Positions 1 through 8,068 of a DNA stretch of 41,818 nucleotides are shown piece by piece (within the stretch, counting starts at the first letter, position 1; each line of letters starts with the position of its first letter). The position numbers and the translations under genes were made by a program. This DNA comes from CAZIKB01 sp964539665 (GTDB lineage Bacteria > Zhuqueibacterota > Zhuqueibacteria > Oceanimicrobiales > Oceanimicrobiaceae), in assembly GCA_964539665.1 (NCBI GenBank), contig CAZIKB010000054.1, positions 1 through 41,818 of the forward strand, in the 5' to 3' direction. Below the pieces are notes generated by a model. That model did no database searches, was not told the origin of the DNA, and saw only the letters and a program-made list of their open reading frames with translations.

Positions 1-1974
1 AATATCAGCTGTCGCATTACCGCCAAAGATTGTCGTACCAATGTTAAGCGTATCGTCCACATCGTTCACAAACAAGTTGGCAACAGGACCTTCTGATGAA
101 GAAACATCGATCTGGACATTGTTAAAACTGATGTTATCTACACTGTTGTAGTTTGAAATGTACAGTCCTGCGGCGTTCAAGGGTATTGGTGGTGGTGGCG
201 GCGAAAAGCTGGGCAAAGTAGCGATTCTATTCTCAGGGTTTTGGTATATACCGCTAATTGATACACTATCAAAAGAAACACTGCCTGCAGGACCTATTTG
301 CTCATCACCGTGAATCTGGATTCCGAACTGTGCCGTTTCACCTTCAACAGTGACGTTTGTAAAAGAGGCGTTGCCATTAAAGTCAAAAAGGCTGATATCT
401 CCAGAACCGTAAGTGGAAACATTGCCGTTACCTAATAACGAGGTTCCATTGATGTGAATATTTGTGATTCCTGGTGGCCCATCTAACACACCATTCAATG
501 TGCTATTGGTTTTTATGAAGTTGTCTCCATTCAGCGTCGTCATGCCATAACCGATTGCCAGCCCATTGATTCCGTTGCTGTCGATTTTACCGCCGGTCAT
601 TAGCAGGCTGTCAAAAGATGAGATTTCTGACCAAATGTAGAAACCGTTTATACCGTTGTCGGACAAGACACAGTTTATGACCTCTACGTCATTTATAATA
701 CCGGTGTGCTCAATTGCGATTCCACTGTGCTCGTTCCCTACCGATACCACATTATCAAACGTGATAAAGTTAGTCGTGGTCTGAACATCATCTCCGTGGG
801 TGATTTGTATACCACTCGCTCGGCTGTCCGAACCAGCGGCATCGGTGACACGAAGGTCGCGGATCACTACTCTTTCGGTTGGGGAGATGCCGGAGGCTGT
901 GCTGCCGTCTATGTGGATAACGGCTGTGTCAATGCCGGCTGACTTGATGAAAGTTGTACCCGGGCCTGTCACTCCACTGCCTGCTCCATCCAGGACCAGT
1001 GGGAAATAGATATCCAGGTTTTCTATATATGTACCTGCAGCGACATGGACTGTGTCTATCGTTGCTACTGAATTTAAAGTAGTTTGAGCAGAAAGAGACT
1101 TATAAAAACCGTTGAGATTGTTGAGTTCCAAAGCAGGATCGCCATTCATTGCCAAGTATAGAGAGTCAATACCGTCCTGAACAGCAGCAAATGCATCAAA
1201 ACCAATAATCTGGATTTTGCTTTGTCCTGGGAATTGTACAGCGTCCCCAGGATCAAGGTCAGCCCAGTCATCATCTACAAATGTCGTGGTTGCATCTCCG
1301 GTTGGAGGTGTAATAACGAAGAAATTGTCAAAGCTGACGTCTCCCTCGACGGTACCACCTAAAGGCGGTTCGATCCTTACTACAAGTTTAGCACCCAGGA
1401 AATCGAAGGTTTCGCTGCCAGTGAAAACGTCATCGAAGAACAGAATCCACGATCCGCCTGCCAGGCGATAATATGGCGTTAACTGCCAGCCAGAATCTGG
1501 ATTTGCTCTGGTGAACTGGAAACGGAGATCAAAGGTACCTCCATTTATTGTTCCCGCAGGCAAGTTTTGACCAGAGGAACCATCAAAACCATAATCCTGG
1601 TAACATTCGAGCCGGTCATTCCCATTCGGGCCGGTTTGTTCAAGGGCTAAGCTAACTCCAAGACTCTTCAGAGAGGAACCCCCTTCCTGATCCTCGAGAT
1701 TGAAGCGAACTTTCCTACGCGGTGAACCTGTTACTCCATCAGCGTTGATTCCGAAAACATATAGCCAGTATTCACCGGCAGTGATTTCAGTTATCAAGCC
1801 GTTGCCAGTACCGTCTTCCGCGAAGAATTCATGGGGGGACTCGGAAGCCGATAGCGTTTTCTGACCTACGACTGCAGGGAGCGATTGGTCTGATTGTGCA
1901 TATCCTGTATTGACATTCCCGTAGAAACAAGCAAGAAACGCAATAACATAGCAATAAACCAATTTTTTAAGCAT
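1..1974 (-). CDS. Exported beta-helix (pectin-lyase-fold-like) protein, 3' part outside window
   Basis: An open frame of 658 codons without a stop runs from an ATG at 1974 to the left edge, so the C-terminus is missing. The start has a good Shine-Dalgarno (AGGAGGT, about 8 nt upstream). Residues 1-26 form a signal peptide (MLKKLVYCYVIAFLACF..., likely cleaved after GYAQ). A beta-rich region follows (residues ~40-220). Then comes a segment typical of right-handed parallel beta-helix proteins: a DAFAAVQDGIDSL stretch, VHVAAGTYIENL, and many short turns rich in N, G, D and V (VEVINCVLSDNGINGF and similar) to the end of the visible part. Family knowledge suggests a secreted or surface protein, possibly polysaccharide-binding or adhesive; no catalytic residues can be assigned. 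A C-terminal sorting tail would be expected beyond the window. Small plus-strand frames inside it are shadows. Confidence 0.85.
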   Translation of the reverse strand, partial: MLKKLVYCYVIAFLACFYGNVNTGYAQSDQSLPAVVGQKTLSASESPHEFFAEDGTGNGLITEITAGEYWLYVFGINADGVTGSPRRKVRFNLEDQEGGSSLKSLGVSLALEQTGPNGNDRLECYQDYGFDGSSGQNLPAGTINGGTFDLRFQFTRANPDSGWQLTPYYRLAGGSWILFFDDVFTGSETFDFLGAKLVVRIEPPLGGTVEGDVSFDNFFVITPPTGDATTTFVDDDWADLDPGDAVQFPGQSKIQIIGFDAFAAVQDGIDSLYLAMNGDPALELNNLNGFYKSLSAQTTLNSVATIDTVHVAAGTYIENLDIYFPLVLDGAGSGVTGPGTTFIKSAGIDTAVIHIDGSTASGISPTERVVIRDLRVTDAAGSDSRASGIQITHGDDVQTTTNFITFDNVVSVGNEHSGIAIEHTGIINDVEVINCVLSDNGINGFYIWSEISSFDSLLMTGGKIDSNGINGLAIGYGMTTLNGDNFIKTNSTLNGVLDGPPGITNIHINGTSLLGNGNVSTYGSGDISLFDFNGNASFTNVTVEGETAQFGIQIHGDEQIGPAGSVSFDSVSISGIYQNPENRIATLPSFSPPPPPIPLNAAGLYISNYNSVDNISFNNVQIDVSSSEGPVANLFVNDVDDTLNIGTTIFGGNATADI

Positions 1975-2538
1975 TTTGAATACCTCCTTTACTTAAAAAA
2001 GTCTGCCCCCTATTATTAGTTAAATTATTAGTTAATTAATTGCATTATATAAATTATGGTATTGTTTATTATCCCTATCTAAAATATAGCAAAAGCAGTT
2101 CTATTGCATTTTATAAGGAAAATTATTCTGAAATATATCAAATACAGATGGGATAGATTTATTTTTAAAACACTGTAATCTGCAAATTCGATAAAATATA
2201 CTCTTGTTTAAAAAGCGTTTATCTTAACAATACACACAAATTTTTTATTATGCGGAGAATTTCATTTAAGTGGTCTATGACTGAAGCGCACTAAAGCCAC
2301 TGTTCGAAATTCTCTTGACTTTTTAGACGATATGTATTAATTTTTCATGCATTGGAAACATCTTTCTATAATTCTTAAAATTAGCGATTAATAGATCTCA
2401 AAATACAATTGTGAAAGCCATTTTTGGTTATTTGTAATCCATATTAAAGAATTAATCTTAATCACTAAAAAATGAAGAACCGGTACAAGCCTGGCAGAAG
2501 TCCTGGTTTGAAAAATTTAATGATTATCACTTTAAAAA
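1975..2538. other. AT-rich intergenic region with one imperfect hairpin
   Basis: This divergent gap between the beta-helix gene and ylxR has no convincing gene. It is very AT-rich near 1990-2130. A structured element lies at 2255-2314. A weak promoter-like TTGACT at 2315-2320 with TA-rich sequence 15-17 nt downstream could serve ylxR, but it is about 200 nt from that start. No NusA or IF2 remnant was recognised. Confidence 0.5.
2255..2314. repeat. Imperfect inverted repeat / hairpin
   Basis: GAGAATTTC (2255-2263) pairs perfectly with GAAATTCTC (2306-2314). Inside it AGTGG pairs with CCACT, leaving a ~23-nt apical loop. There is no run of T directly after the stem, so an intrinsic terminator is not clear. 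It could be a structured leader, a protein site or a degenerate mobile-element end. Confidence 0.45.
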
Positions 2539-2799
2539 ATGACATTACATCAACCTTTGAGAACATGTATTGCATGTAGAGAAAAGAAAAACAAACAAGA
2601 GCTTTTGCGTATCGTTCGAACTCCTGAAAAGAATATTGAGATTGATGAAACCGCTCAGAAATCAGGACGTGGCGCTTATTTATGCTATAAAATTGATTGT
2701 TTTCAATTGGCAATTAAAAGAAAAAGTATTGAGCGAACTTTAAATACAGACATTTCTCCTGGATTTTTAACCGAGCTTACAAATTTAATTAATGGATAA
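2539..2799 (+). CDS. ylxR: YlxR-family (DUF448) RNA-binding protein
   Basis: The 86-residue protein has the YlxR hallmarks: RTCIACREKK at residues 8-17 (Cys10 and Cys13), ELLRIV just after, and GRGAYLC at 43-49 with another Cys at 54. YlxR proteins are small nucleic-acid-binding factors normally encoded between nusA and infB and linked to RNase P or transcription regulation. Here the next gene is the usual partner YlxQ/L7Ae, overlapping by 8 nt, but neither nusA nor infB is next to it. The start has no clear Shine-Dalgarno, yet no in-frame alternative fits the family length better. Confidence 0.88.
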   Translation: MTLHQPLRTCIACREKKNKQELLRIVRTPEKNIEIDETAQKSGRGAYLCYKIDCFQLAIKRKSIERTLNTDISPGFLTELTNLING

Positions 2800-3103
2800 A
2801 ATGGATAAGTTATTCAAAATGTTAGGATTTGCCAATCGCGCAGGAAAGGTCACACTTGGTATGACCTCCACTATTGGTAATTTGAGAAAAAGAAAAGTAC
2901 AGACTTTAATTTTAGCGACAGACCTTGCTGATAATGCAGAATTTACAATCAAATCAAATGCCAGAAATCAAAATGTTCCTATTTTTACCTGCTGTACAAA
3001 GGATGAATTTGGACAATTGTTTGGAAGAAATGAAATCGGCATAATAGGCATTATCGACGCTAACTTTGCTAAGTCTATTAACAAGATTCTAAAGGATCAC
3101 TGA
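2792..3103 (+). CDS. Ribosomal L7Ae/YlxQ-like RNA-binding protein
   Basis: The 103-residue protein resembles bacterial YlxQ (RplGA) of the L7Ae/L30e/S12e superfamily: KMLGFANRAGKVTLGM at the N-terminus, LILATDLADN in the middle and a short hydrophobic GIIGIIDANFA near the end. These proteins bind kink-turn RNA. The ATG overlaps the end of ylxR, which indicates translational coupling. Two methionines (MDKMDK) offer starts at 2792 or 2801; the first is used because it keeps the overlap. Confidence 0.85.
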   Translation: MDKMDKLFKMLGFANRAGKVTLGMTSTIGNLRKRKVQTLILATDLADNAEFTIKSNARNQNVPIFTCCTKDEFGQLFGRNEIGIIGIIDANFAKSINKILKDH

Positions 3104-3457
3104 GAATGTTTTGCAGCAAAAACAGGGAATTGGTGTTCGTATGTTATAGCAGTGGAAGAATCTTACCAATGATTGGATGGAATCGCAAGCTTAGTACATC
3201 GTGTCATAAATAAGGTTACGAATCAGTCAGCAGGATTAACGGGATAATAGGCATCCCGTTTATCCGGTGAGCCGCGGAGTAATTTGACTTTCAACCATTT
3301 ACCGAGGTTCTTTTTCAAAAACTGTTCTTAATGATTCGGGAAGTGATACTGATTGGCTGTAATGATTTATTTTGATTTACAGGATTAAATCGATTCCATC
3401 CTGTTTATCTTGTTAATCCTGTCAATATGTTTCTGTTTTTATGAAATTGGGTACTTA
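3104..3457. repeat. Intergenic region with degenerate 'cctgtttatc/taatcctgtc' repeats
   Basis: The gap between the YlxQ gene and the endonuclease gene contains repeated short phrases: GGATTAACGGGATAATAGG, CCCGTTTATCCGG, and later CAGGATTAAATCGATTCC followed by CCTGTTTATCTTG and TTAATCCTGTCAA. These are partly inverted relative to each other. Phrases of this kind are recalled as common intergenic repeats in many bacteria. The 5' end of the endonuclease reading frame extends into this repeat. Confidence 0.45.
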
Positions 3458-4147
3458 GTGAAAAAGGTATTATTCGATTTGAAAAGTAATATTAAAACAG
3501 TTTTAACAAAACTTGAACAGACTTATGGCGTTGAAAAATGGAAACCTGAAAAACGTCCTGCTTTAGATAGTTTAATGAAAACTATCCTTTCGCAAAGCAC
3601 CAGTGATTGGAATCGAGACATGGCCTGGAAAGGACTGAAAACTAAGTATTCAACCTGGGAAGAAGTGCTGCTTCTTACCCAAAAGGAGCTTGCGCAAACG
3701 ATTCATTCTGCGGGTTTAGCCAATCAAAAATCAGAACGTATTTTGAACATTTTGAGTTGGTTGTCAAAGGAATATGGACAGTTGAACGCCGATTTTATCT
3801 GCGAACTCTCAACGGGTGAGGCCATCAATATTTTTACCAAATTAAAAGGCATTGGTTTAAAAACCATCTGTGTGGTTTTAGCATTTGCATGTGGCCGGGA
3901 TATTTTTCCAGTCGACACCCATGTTCATCGACTGTGCGGACGATTTGGTTTTGTATCGCAAAATGCCAGCGCAGATAAAACTCACCACTTAATGCAGGAA
4001 TTAGTTCCTGAAGGCAAATGCTATTCTTTTCATATAAACTTACTCAAACATGGCCGGCAAATATGTAAAGCTCAAAAACCACATTGTGGCGATTGCACAG
4101 TTTTTGATCATTGTAAGTATGAATTGAAATCGCAAAGACTAACGTAA
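3410..4147 (+). CDS. nth: Endonuclease III-family DNA glycosylase/AP lyase
   Basis: The longest frame gives 245 residues. Diagnostic features are the helix-hairpin-helix LKGIGLKT (residues 145-152) with the catalytic lysine at 151, VDTHVHR with the catalytic Asp at 169, and a C-terminal iron-sulfur motif C-x6-C-x2-C-x5-C (Cys219, 226, 229, 235). This is the full base-excision-repair set for removing oxidised pyrimidines and cutting AP sites. The first ~16 residues (MLILSICFCFYEIG) are encoded inside an intergenic repeat and are unlike the family. A GTG at 3458 (VKKVLFDLK) is a more natural start, though its ribosome binding site is weak. The sequence is closer to the shorter Nth-like relatives than to E. 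coli Nth. Confidence 0.87.
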   Translation: MLILSICFCFYEIGYLVKKVLFDLKSNIKTVLTKLEQTYGVEKWKPEKRPALDSLMKTILSQSTSDWNRDMAWKGLKTKYSTWEEVLLLTQKELAQTIHSAGLANQKSERILNILSWLSKEYGQLNADFICELSTGEAINIFTKLKGIGLKTICVVLAFACGRDIFPVDTHVHRLCGRFGFVSQNASADKTHHLMQELVPEGKCYSFHINLLKHGRQICKAQKPHCGDCTVFDHCKYELKSQRLT

Positions 4148-4168
4148 CGAGTTTCAACAATCAGGTGT

Positions 4169-4639
4169 CTAACGAATAGCTCCTTCTTTTCCTGCAATCC
4201 TGCGTAATAACCCGGTTTGGCCAATATGATATGTCTCATGAAAGTGAAGAAAGACTAATTTTTGCGCCAGCGTGTCTTTTTCATCGACTTTTTTCGATAA
4301 ATTTTCTGCGGACATTTTGCTCAATTTGTCTACAATAATCTTTTGGGAGCGGTTAAAATCAGTGAGAATTTTATCCAGTGTTTGAGTTTGATCGCCGTTT
4401 TGAATCGGTTTCGATCCTCTGATATATTGTTTAGCCTCTTCGTCACTCCAAATGGGGGACTCACCTAAATGCTCTAATATCAATTTGCGTGTGGCTACAA
4501 TATGTCCTAAAACCCAGTTCAGACAATTTCCACCGGAATGCGGCTGAACAAGACTGTCCGATTGCGTGAGATCTTCAGTATTCATTTTTATGCAATACTG
4601 GTTGAAGGCGAACATTTGGGAAAGGATTTCTGGATTCAT
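4169..4639 (-). CDS. DinB-like four-helix-bundle metal-binding protein
   Basis: The 156-residue protein has the DinB/YfiT pattern: a short N-terminal helix, NWVLGHIVATR with His46, and LHFHETYHIGQ with His134 and His138, giving the three-histidine metal site of the family. Members are thiol-dependent transferases or hydrolases; the substrate cannot be predicted. An AGGAGA Shine-Dalgarno precedes the ATG. It converges with the endonuclease III gene, with only 21 nt between the two stops and no obvious terminator hairpin. Confidence 0.83.
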   Translation of the reverse strand: MNPEILSQMFAFNQYCIKMNTEDLTQSDSLVQPHSGGNCLNWVLGHIVATRKLILEHLGESPIWSDEEAKQYIRGSKPIQNGDQTQTLDKILTDFNRSQKIIVDKLSKMSAENLSKKVDEKDTLAQKLVFLHFHETYHIGQTGLLRRIAGKEGAIR

Positions 4640-4734
4640 CTGTTACTTCTCCTGATTTGTAAAAACAGTGAGAACGGCGTGAACAATAAGGGGGAAATTA
4701 TTTAGTTCATTTTCATACCTGGGATGCTTTTTAT

Positions 4735-5790
4735 TCATTCTAGCATATTGTTCCGGGCATAATACCTCACGATGAGGCTGACTACCCTTGAGTAATTTTC
4801 AATTCCTTCTTTGATATTATTTGCTTTTAAATAGAGGTCATAACCCTTGTTAGACAATTCTGAAATGAATCCCATGTGACTATTCCATCTTTCCCTTACT
4901 GCTCTAAGATCTAATTTTACACCTTCAGTCAGTTGATTTTTATAATAATCAGAATCAGGTTTGTTTCGTTTTGCATTATTTAAAAAGTAACCCAAAATTT
5001 GAAAATAACCACTATACTGACAGAGCGGTTCTTCAGCATTCGTGCATACTAAATAGGCTAAAAAATTGGCATCGGCTTCACTGGTGTAACCCATTTGGTG
5101 GGCTTTTTCATGGGCAATTACAAAAGGCAGCTCATAAATTAACAGATCTGAGTTGAAATGTACTTCATGAAAAAGCGGGCTAAACCATCCACTTGTGGTG
5201 GTTTTATTAAGCAGCCAATTTGCTGTGACTGTTTTTAGGCCTCTGTGTCCTGGAACTCTGGGGAGTCCAAGATCGTCCAGAACTTCTTCATAAGATGACT
5301 CAATTGTTGAATCGATAAGAGTTGTCTGTTTTATTGAATAAGTCAGATTTAGTTTATTTGCATGACGGATGATTTGAACGAAAGTAGAGTCGAATGCATC
5401 TATTGGAACCTGTACTTTTTTCAGGTCAAGTTTTTCTCGCAATGGTAATCTTAAATAATTGATTCCCCAAAATAAATAAAACCACACATATAATACTGCA
5501 AAGGTTGTTGTTAAATTTAGGAGAATTCGCGAAATTTCCATGCGCTTTTTTCTGATGCGGTTGACAATAAATGGCACCCCTAAAAGTACAACAATCAGCA
5601 AAAAAGATTCGGTGATAGAAAAAGATAATTGATGTGAGAAGCTTGACATAATTAATGTCAGGATTGGATACACTCCATGGGAGTAGTATTTTTCTACAAA
5701 GTTTGGAAATTGCGATAAGAGCTGTAAGAGCACATAAAACGAAAGAGCCAGGCCGATAATTCCGGCCCTAAGTTTAGTGGGAGATTTCAT
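4735..5790 (-). CDS. DUF3810-family membrane metallopeptidase-like protein
   Basis: The protein has 351 residues. Hydrophobic segments at about 9-27, 60-77 and 88-108 anchor it in the membrane. The rest carries HEKAH (227-231), a HExxH zinc motif, followed by GYTSEADANFLAY with Glu238 as a possible third ligand. This matches DUF3810, a family known mainly from Bacteroidetes and relatives. The site suggests a zinc-dependent peptidase facing the periplasm or outside; substrates are unknown. No clear Shine-Dalgarno precedes the ATG. It lies on the same strand as the DinB gene but 95 nt upstream of it, so co-transcription is possible but not shown. Confidence 0.82.
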   Translation of the reverse strand: MKSPTKLRAGIIGLALSFYVLLQLLSQFPNFVEKYYSHGVYPILTLIMSSFSHQLSFSITESFLLIVVLLGVPFIVNRIRKKRMEISRILLNLTTTFAVLYVWFYLFWGINYLRLPLREKLDLKKVQVPIDAFDSTFVQIIRHANKLNLTYSIKQTTLIDSTIESSYEEVLDDLGLPRVPGHRGLKTVTANWLLNKTTTSGWFSPLFHEVHFNSDLLIYELPFVIAHEKAHQMGYTSEADANFLAYLVCTNAEEPLCQYSGYFQILGYFLNNAKRNKPDSDYYKNQLTEGVKLDLRAVRERWNSHMGFISELSNKGYDLYLKANNIKEGIENYSRVVSLIVRYYARNNMLE

Positions 5791-6015
5791 TGTAAATTAT
5801 AATTAATAACGGCTCAGATTAAAATAACTAATCGTCTAAAATTCAATGTGTTGCTGTGGATTATTGGGGTCGTGAAAACTGATATATTTCATTAATCTTA
5901 TGATGTTGTATTCTACTAAAGATTTCTAATAATTTAATGAATATATTCAAATATGCAAGCAAAGATTTTAAATTCTCGCAATATATTGATCAAGATGAAA
6001 AATAATGACTACAAT

Positions 6016-6570
6016 TTACTCTAATCCTAACTCACTGGCAATGGTTTTCATAGCATTTATGACGTTTTCAATATGTTCTTCCAATGTCATTTCCAGCATT
6101 TGAGCGCCCTTAATAACATCTTCACGATTAACATTACGCGCAAAGGCTTTGTCTTTCATTTTCTTTTTAACAGATTTTACTTTTACATCCATGATACTCC
6201 TGGAAGGCCGGACTAATGCAACCGCTACCAGAAATCCAGTCAGTTCATCCACCGCAGAAAGTACTTTTTCCATATTGCTTTCTGGTTTAACGCCAGTATA
6301 ATCCGCATGTGACAGAACGGCCCGGATAATTTCTTCAGGATAGCCCTTTTCTTTGAGTATTGTAGCGCCTGCAACAGGATGTTCTTCTTTTGTTGGATGT
6401 TGTTCGTAATCGAAATCATGTAACAATCCAACCACTGCCCATTTCTCCTCGTCTTCTCCATATTTTTGAGCATAAAAACGCATTGCTGCTTCTACAGCTA
6501 ACATGTGTTTCCTCAAGCTGTCAGATTCAGTATATTGAGTCAAAAGATCCCAGGCATCTTGTCGATTCAA
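6016..6570 (-). CDS. HD-domain (HDIG-like) phosphohydrolase
   Basis: The 184-residue protein is an HD superfamily member: His22 (LRKHMLAVEAAM), the HD pair at 51-52 (GLLHDFDYE), His88 (AVLSHADY) and Asp108 (SAVDELTG) are in the right order. HD proteins hydrolyse phosphate esters, often of nucleotides; short stand-alone versions like this have no assigned substrate. Translation appears to start at TTG (6570): AGGAGG lies 5 nt upstream and no ATG in frame is as well placed. The C-terminal third (KVKSVKKKMKDKAF...) is helical and charged. Confidence 0.85.
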   Translation of the reverse strand: MNRQDAWDLLTQYTESDSLRKHMLAVEAAMRFYAQKYGEDEEKWAVVGLLHDFDYEQHPTKEEHPVAGATILKEKGYPEEIIRAVLSHADYTGVKPESNMEKVLSAVDELTGFLVAVALVRPSRSIMDVKVKSVKKKMKDKAFARNVNREDVIKGAQMLEMTLEEHIENVINAMKTIASELGLE

Positions 6571-6619
6571 TTTATCCTCCTTTTTTCAATAGGTTATTTT
6601 TCTGCAAAGTACTACTATT

Positions 6620-6647
6620 CATCGGATGACTTCAAAGTCATCCGATG
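6620..6647. repeat. Perfect 13-bp inverted repeat
   Basis: CATCGGATGACTT (6620-6632) and AAGTCATCCGATG (6635-6647) are perfectly complementary with a two-base spacer. It lies between the stop of the lipid-kinase gene and the start of the HD gene on the minus strand. It lacks a long T tract, so it may be a weak terminator, a processing site or a small genomic repeat (REP-like). Confidence 0.7.
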
Positions 6648-6779
6648 AGTGTAGACTTTTGCTGAAATGAAGCAATAATTAAATTATGCAGTAGTCTTCA
6701 AATATGTAACTCAATCATCTTGATTGCTAAAGTTTGCAAAAGAGACGATTGCAGTACAGAAGCATTTCAGGCCGACAGG

Positions 6780-7703
6780 CTAACAAATAATATTTATAGC
6801 GCCGGGTAAAATTTCGAATGTTGCAGGTAGCAGACCGGGCTGTTCACCGTCGGTTTCTATCATTACATCTGAATTTGATTTTAGTGTGACTTTCCTGCCC
6901 TGAAAATATCTGACCTTTGGATGATTTTCCAACGTTCCATTATATAATTTATGAATATTGGCCAGTACTTCCCGCCGGCTGATATCACCTATAATCACCA
7001 CTTCAAAAAGACCATCGTCGATACGGGCTTTTGGTGCGATCCACATGCCGCCGCCAAAAAATTGACCATTTGCCACGATAACCGAATTTACGATTTGTTC
7101 CTCAGAATACGAGTTATCAACCTGTATTTGTATGGTTTTGTTTTTATATGTAGCCAGGGTGCGTAACAGGCCGGAAAGATATGCGAAAAATGGTCCCAGA
7201 GCTTTACTGGAATTGTTTACCAGTCCTGCTAAACTACCACCAAATCCTGCGTCTGCAATATTTATGAAATACCGGCATACAGGCTTTCCATCGAGTCTCA
7301 GACATTTTAATAGGCCAATGTCACATTTTTTGATGTTGTTGCCTTTGATGCACAATGCAGCCTCTTCAAGACTGTCCGGAGATTCAAAGGTCTTTGCCAA
7401 ATCCCCTCCGGTACCCATGGAAATAATGCCCAATCTCGCCTCTGGATTGATTAAACCGTCATTTTCAAAGAAGCCGTTTACGACTTCATTGACTGTCCCG
7501 TCTCCACCTAACGCGACAATGGTATCATAACCTTCTGAAACAGCGCGCCGGGTTATTGTTGTCGCGTCACCAATATTTTTGGTAAATTCTGTGGAAAAAT
7601 CTCCGAGAATGTTTTTCAATTTCCCACCAATTTCCGGCCATTTTTTAGCGAGAGCATGTTTGCCGGCGACAGGATTTCCTATGAGCTTGATTTTTCTATT
7701 CAT
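6780..7703 (-). CDS. Diacylglycerol kinase-like lipid kinase (YegS/DgkB family)
   Basis: The 307-residue protein begins with KLIGNPVAGK, has the nucleotide-binding GGDGTVNEVVNG (66-77), then GIISMGTGGDLAK and C-terminal IETDGEQP, all standard for the DAGK catalytic family. These cytoplasmic, membrane-associated enzymes phosphorylate diacylglycerol, sphingoid or related lipids with ATP. The ATG overlaps the stop of a 52-codon upstream reading frame (ATGA), so translation is probably coupled. Length is typical of the family. Confidence 0.9.
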   Translation of the reverse strand: MNRKIKLIGNPVAGKHALAKKWPEIGGKLKNILGDFSTEFTKNIGDATTITRRAVSEGYDTIVALGGDGTVNEVVNGFFENDGLINPEARLGIISMGTGGDLAKTFESPDSLEEAALCIKGNNIKKCDIGLLKCLRLDGKPVCRYFINIADAGFGGSLAGLVNNSSKALGPFFAYLSGLLRTLATYKNKTIQIQVDNSYSEEQIVNSVIVANGQFFGGGMWIAPKARIDDGLFEVVIIGDISRREVLANIHKLYNGTLENHPKVRYFQGRKVTLKSNSDVMIETDGEQPGLLPATFEILPGAINIIC

Positions 7704-7858
7704 CTTCTATAGCACCCACCAATAAGCGGATGAATTCCCAATAAACGAGCCAAACGGGAACTTCCGTGAACAAGTGCGTGCTCTCCACCGAATAGCGAAA
7801 CCAGTCCCAATATAAATAGAGCAATAATCCAGAACATGCCCCAGTCGGTTAAATCCAT
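7700..7858 (-). CDS. Small membrane protein (52 aa), coupled to lipid kinase
   Basis: A short frame starts MDLTDWGMFWIIALFILG and ends with GGCYRR, then TGA. It contains one strong transmembrane segment (residues ~8-24) followed by a basic, glycine-containing tail (HGSSRLARLLGIHP). Its stop shares the bases ATGA with the start of the lipid-kinase gene, and a GAAGG motif lies ~9 nt upstream of its own ATG. I do not recognise a family. The overlap and hydrophobicity suggest a real small membrane protein, possibly tethering or regulating the kinase. Confidence 0.6.
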   Translation of the reverse strand: MDLTDWGMFWIIALFILGLVSLFGGEHALVHGSSRLARLLGIHPLIGGCYRR

Positions 7859-8068
7859 TAACAGGCCTTCGAATAGTGTGATGTGTGATAAGTAAATATA
7901 ATATTTAGCTTGAGAATGTCAACAATCGTCAGTGACATTATCACTTTAATTTTATTAATCTGAATAATTCAATTACCATTATGATTTTTCAAAAGTTTTC
8001 CCTCATTATTGTCGATAATTTATTTAACTTAAGCTCTTAACTTGTCATTGAATGTTTCTCTTTCAATA

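Noticed and set aside
706..1471. Small plus-strand open frames inside the beta-helix gene
   Set aside because: They lie antisense to a continuous 658-codon minus-strand frame with signal peptide and ribosome site and have no family features.
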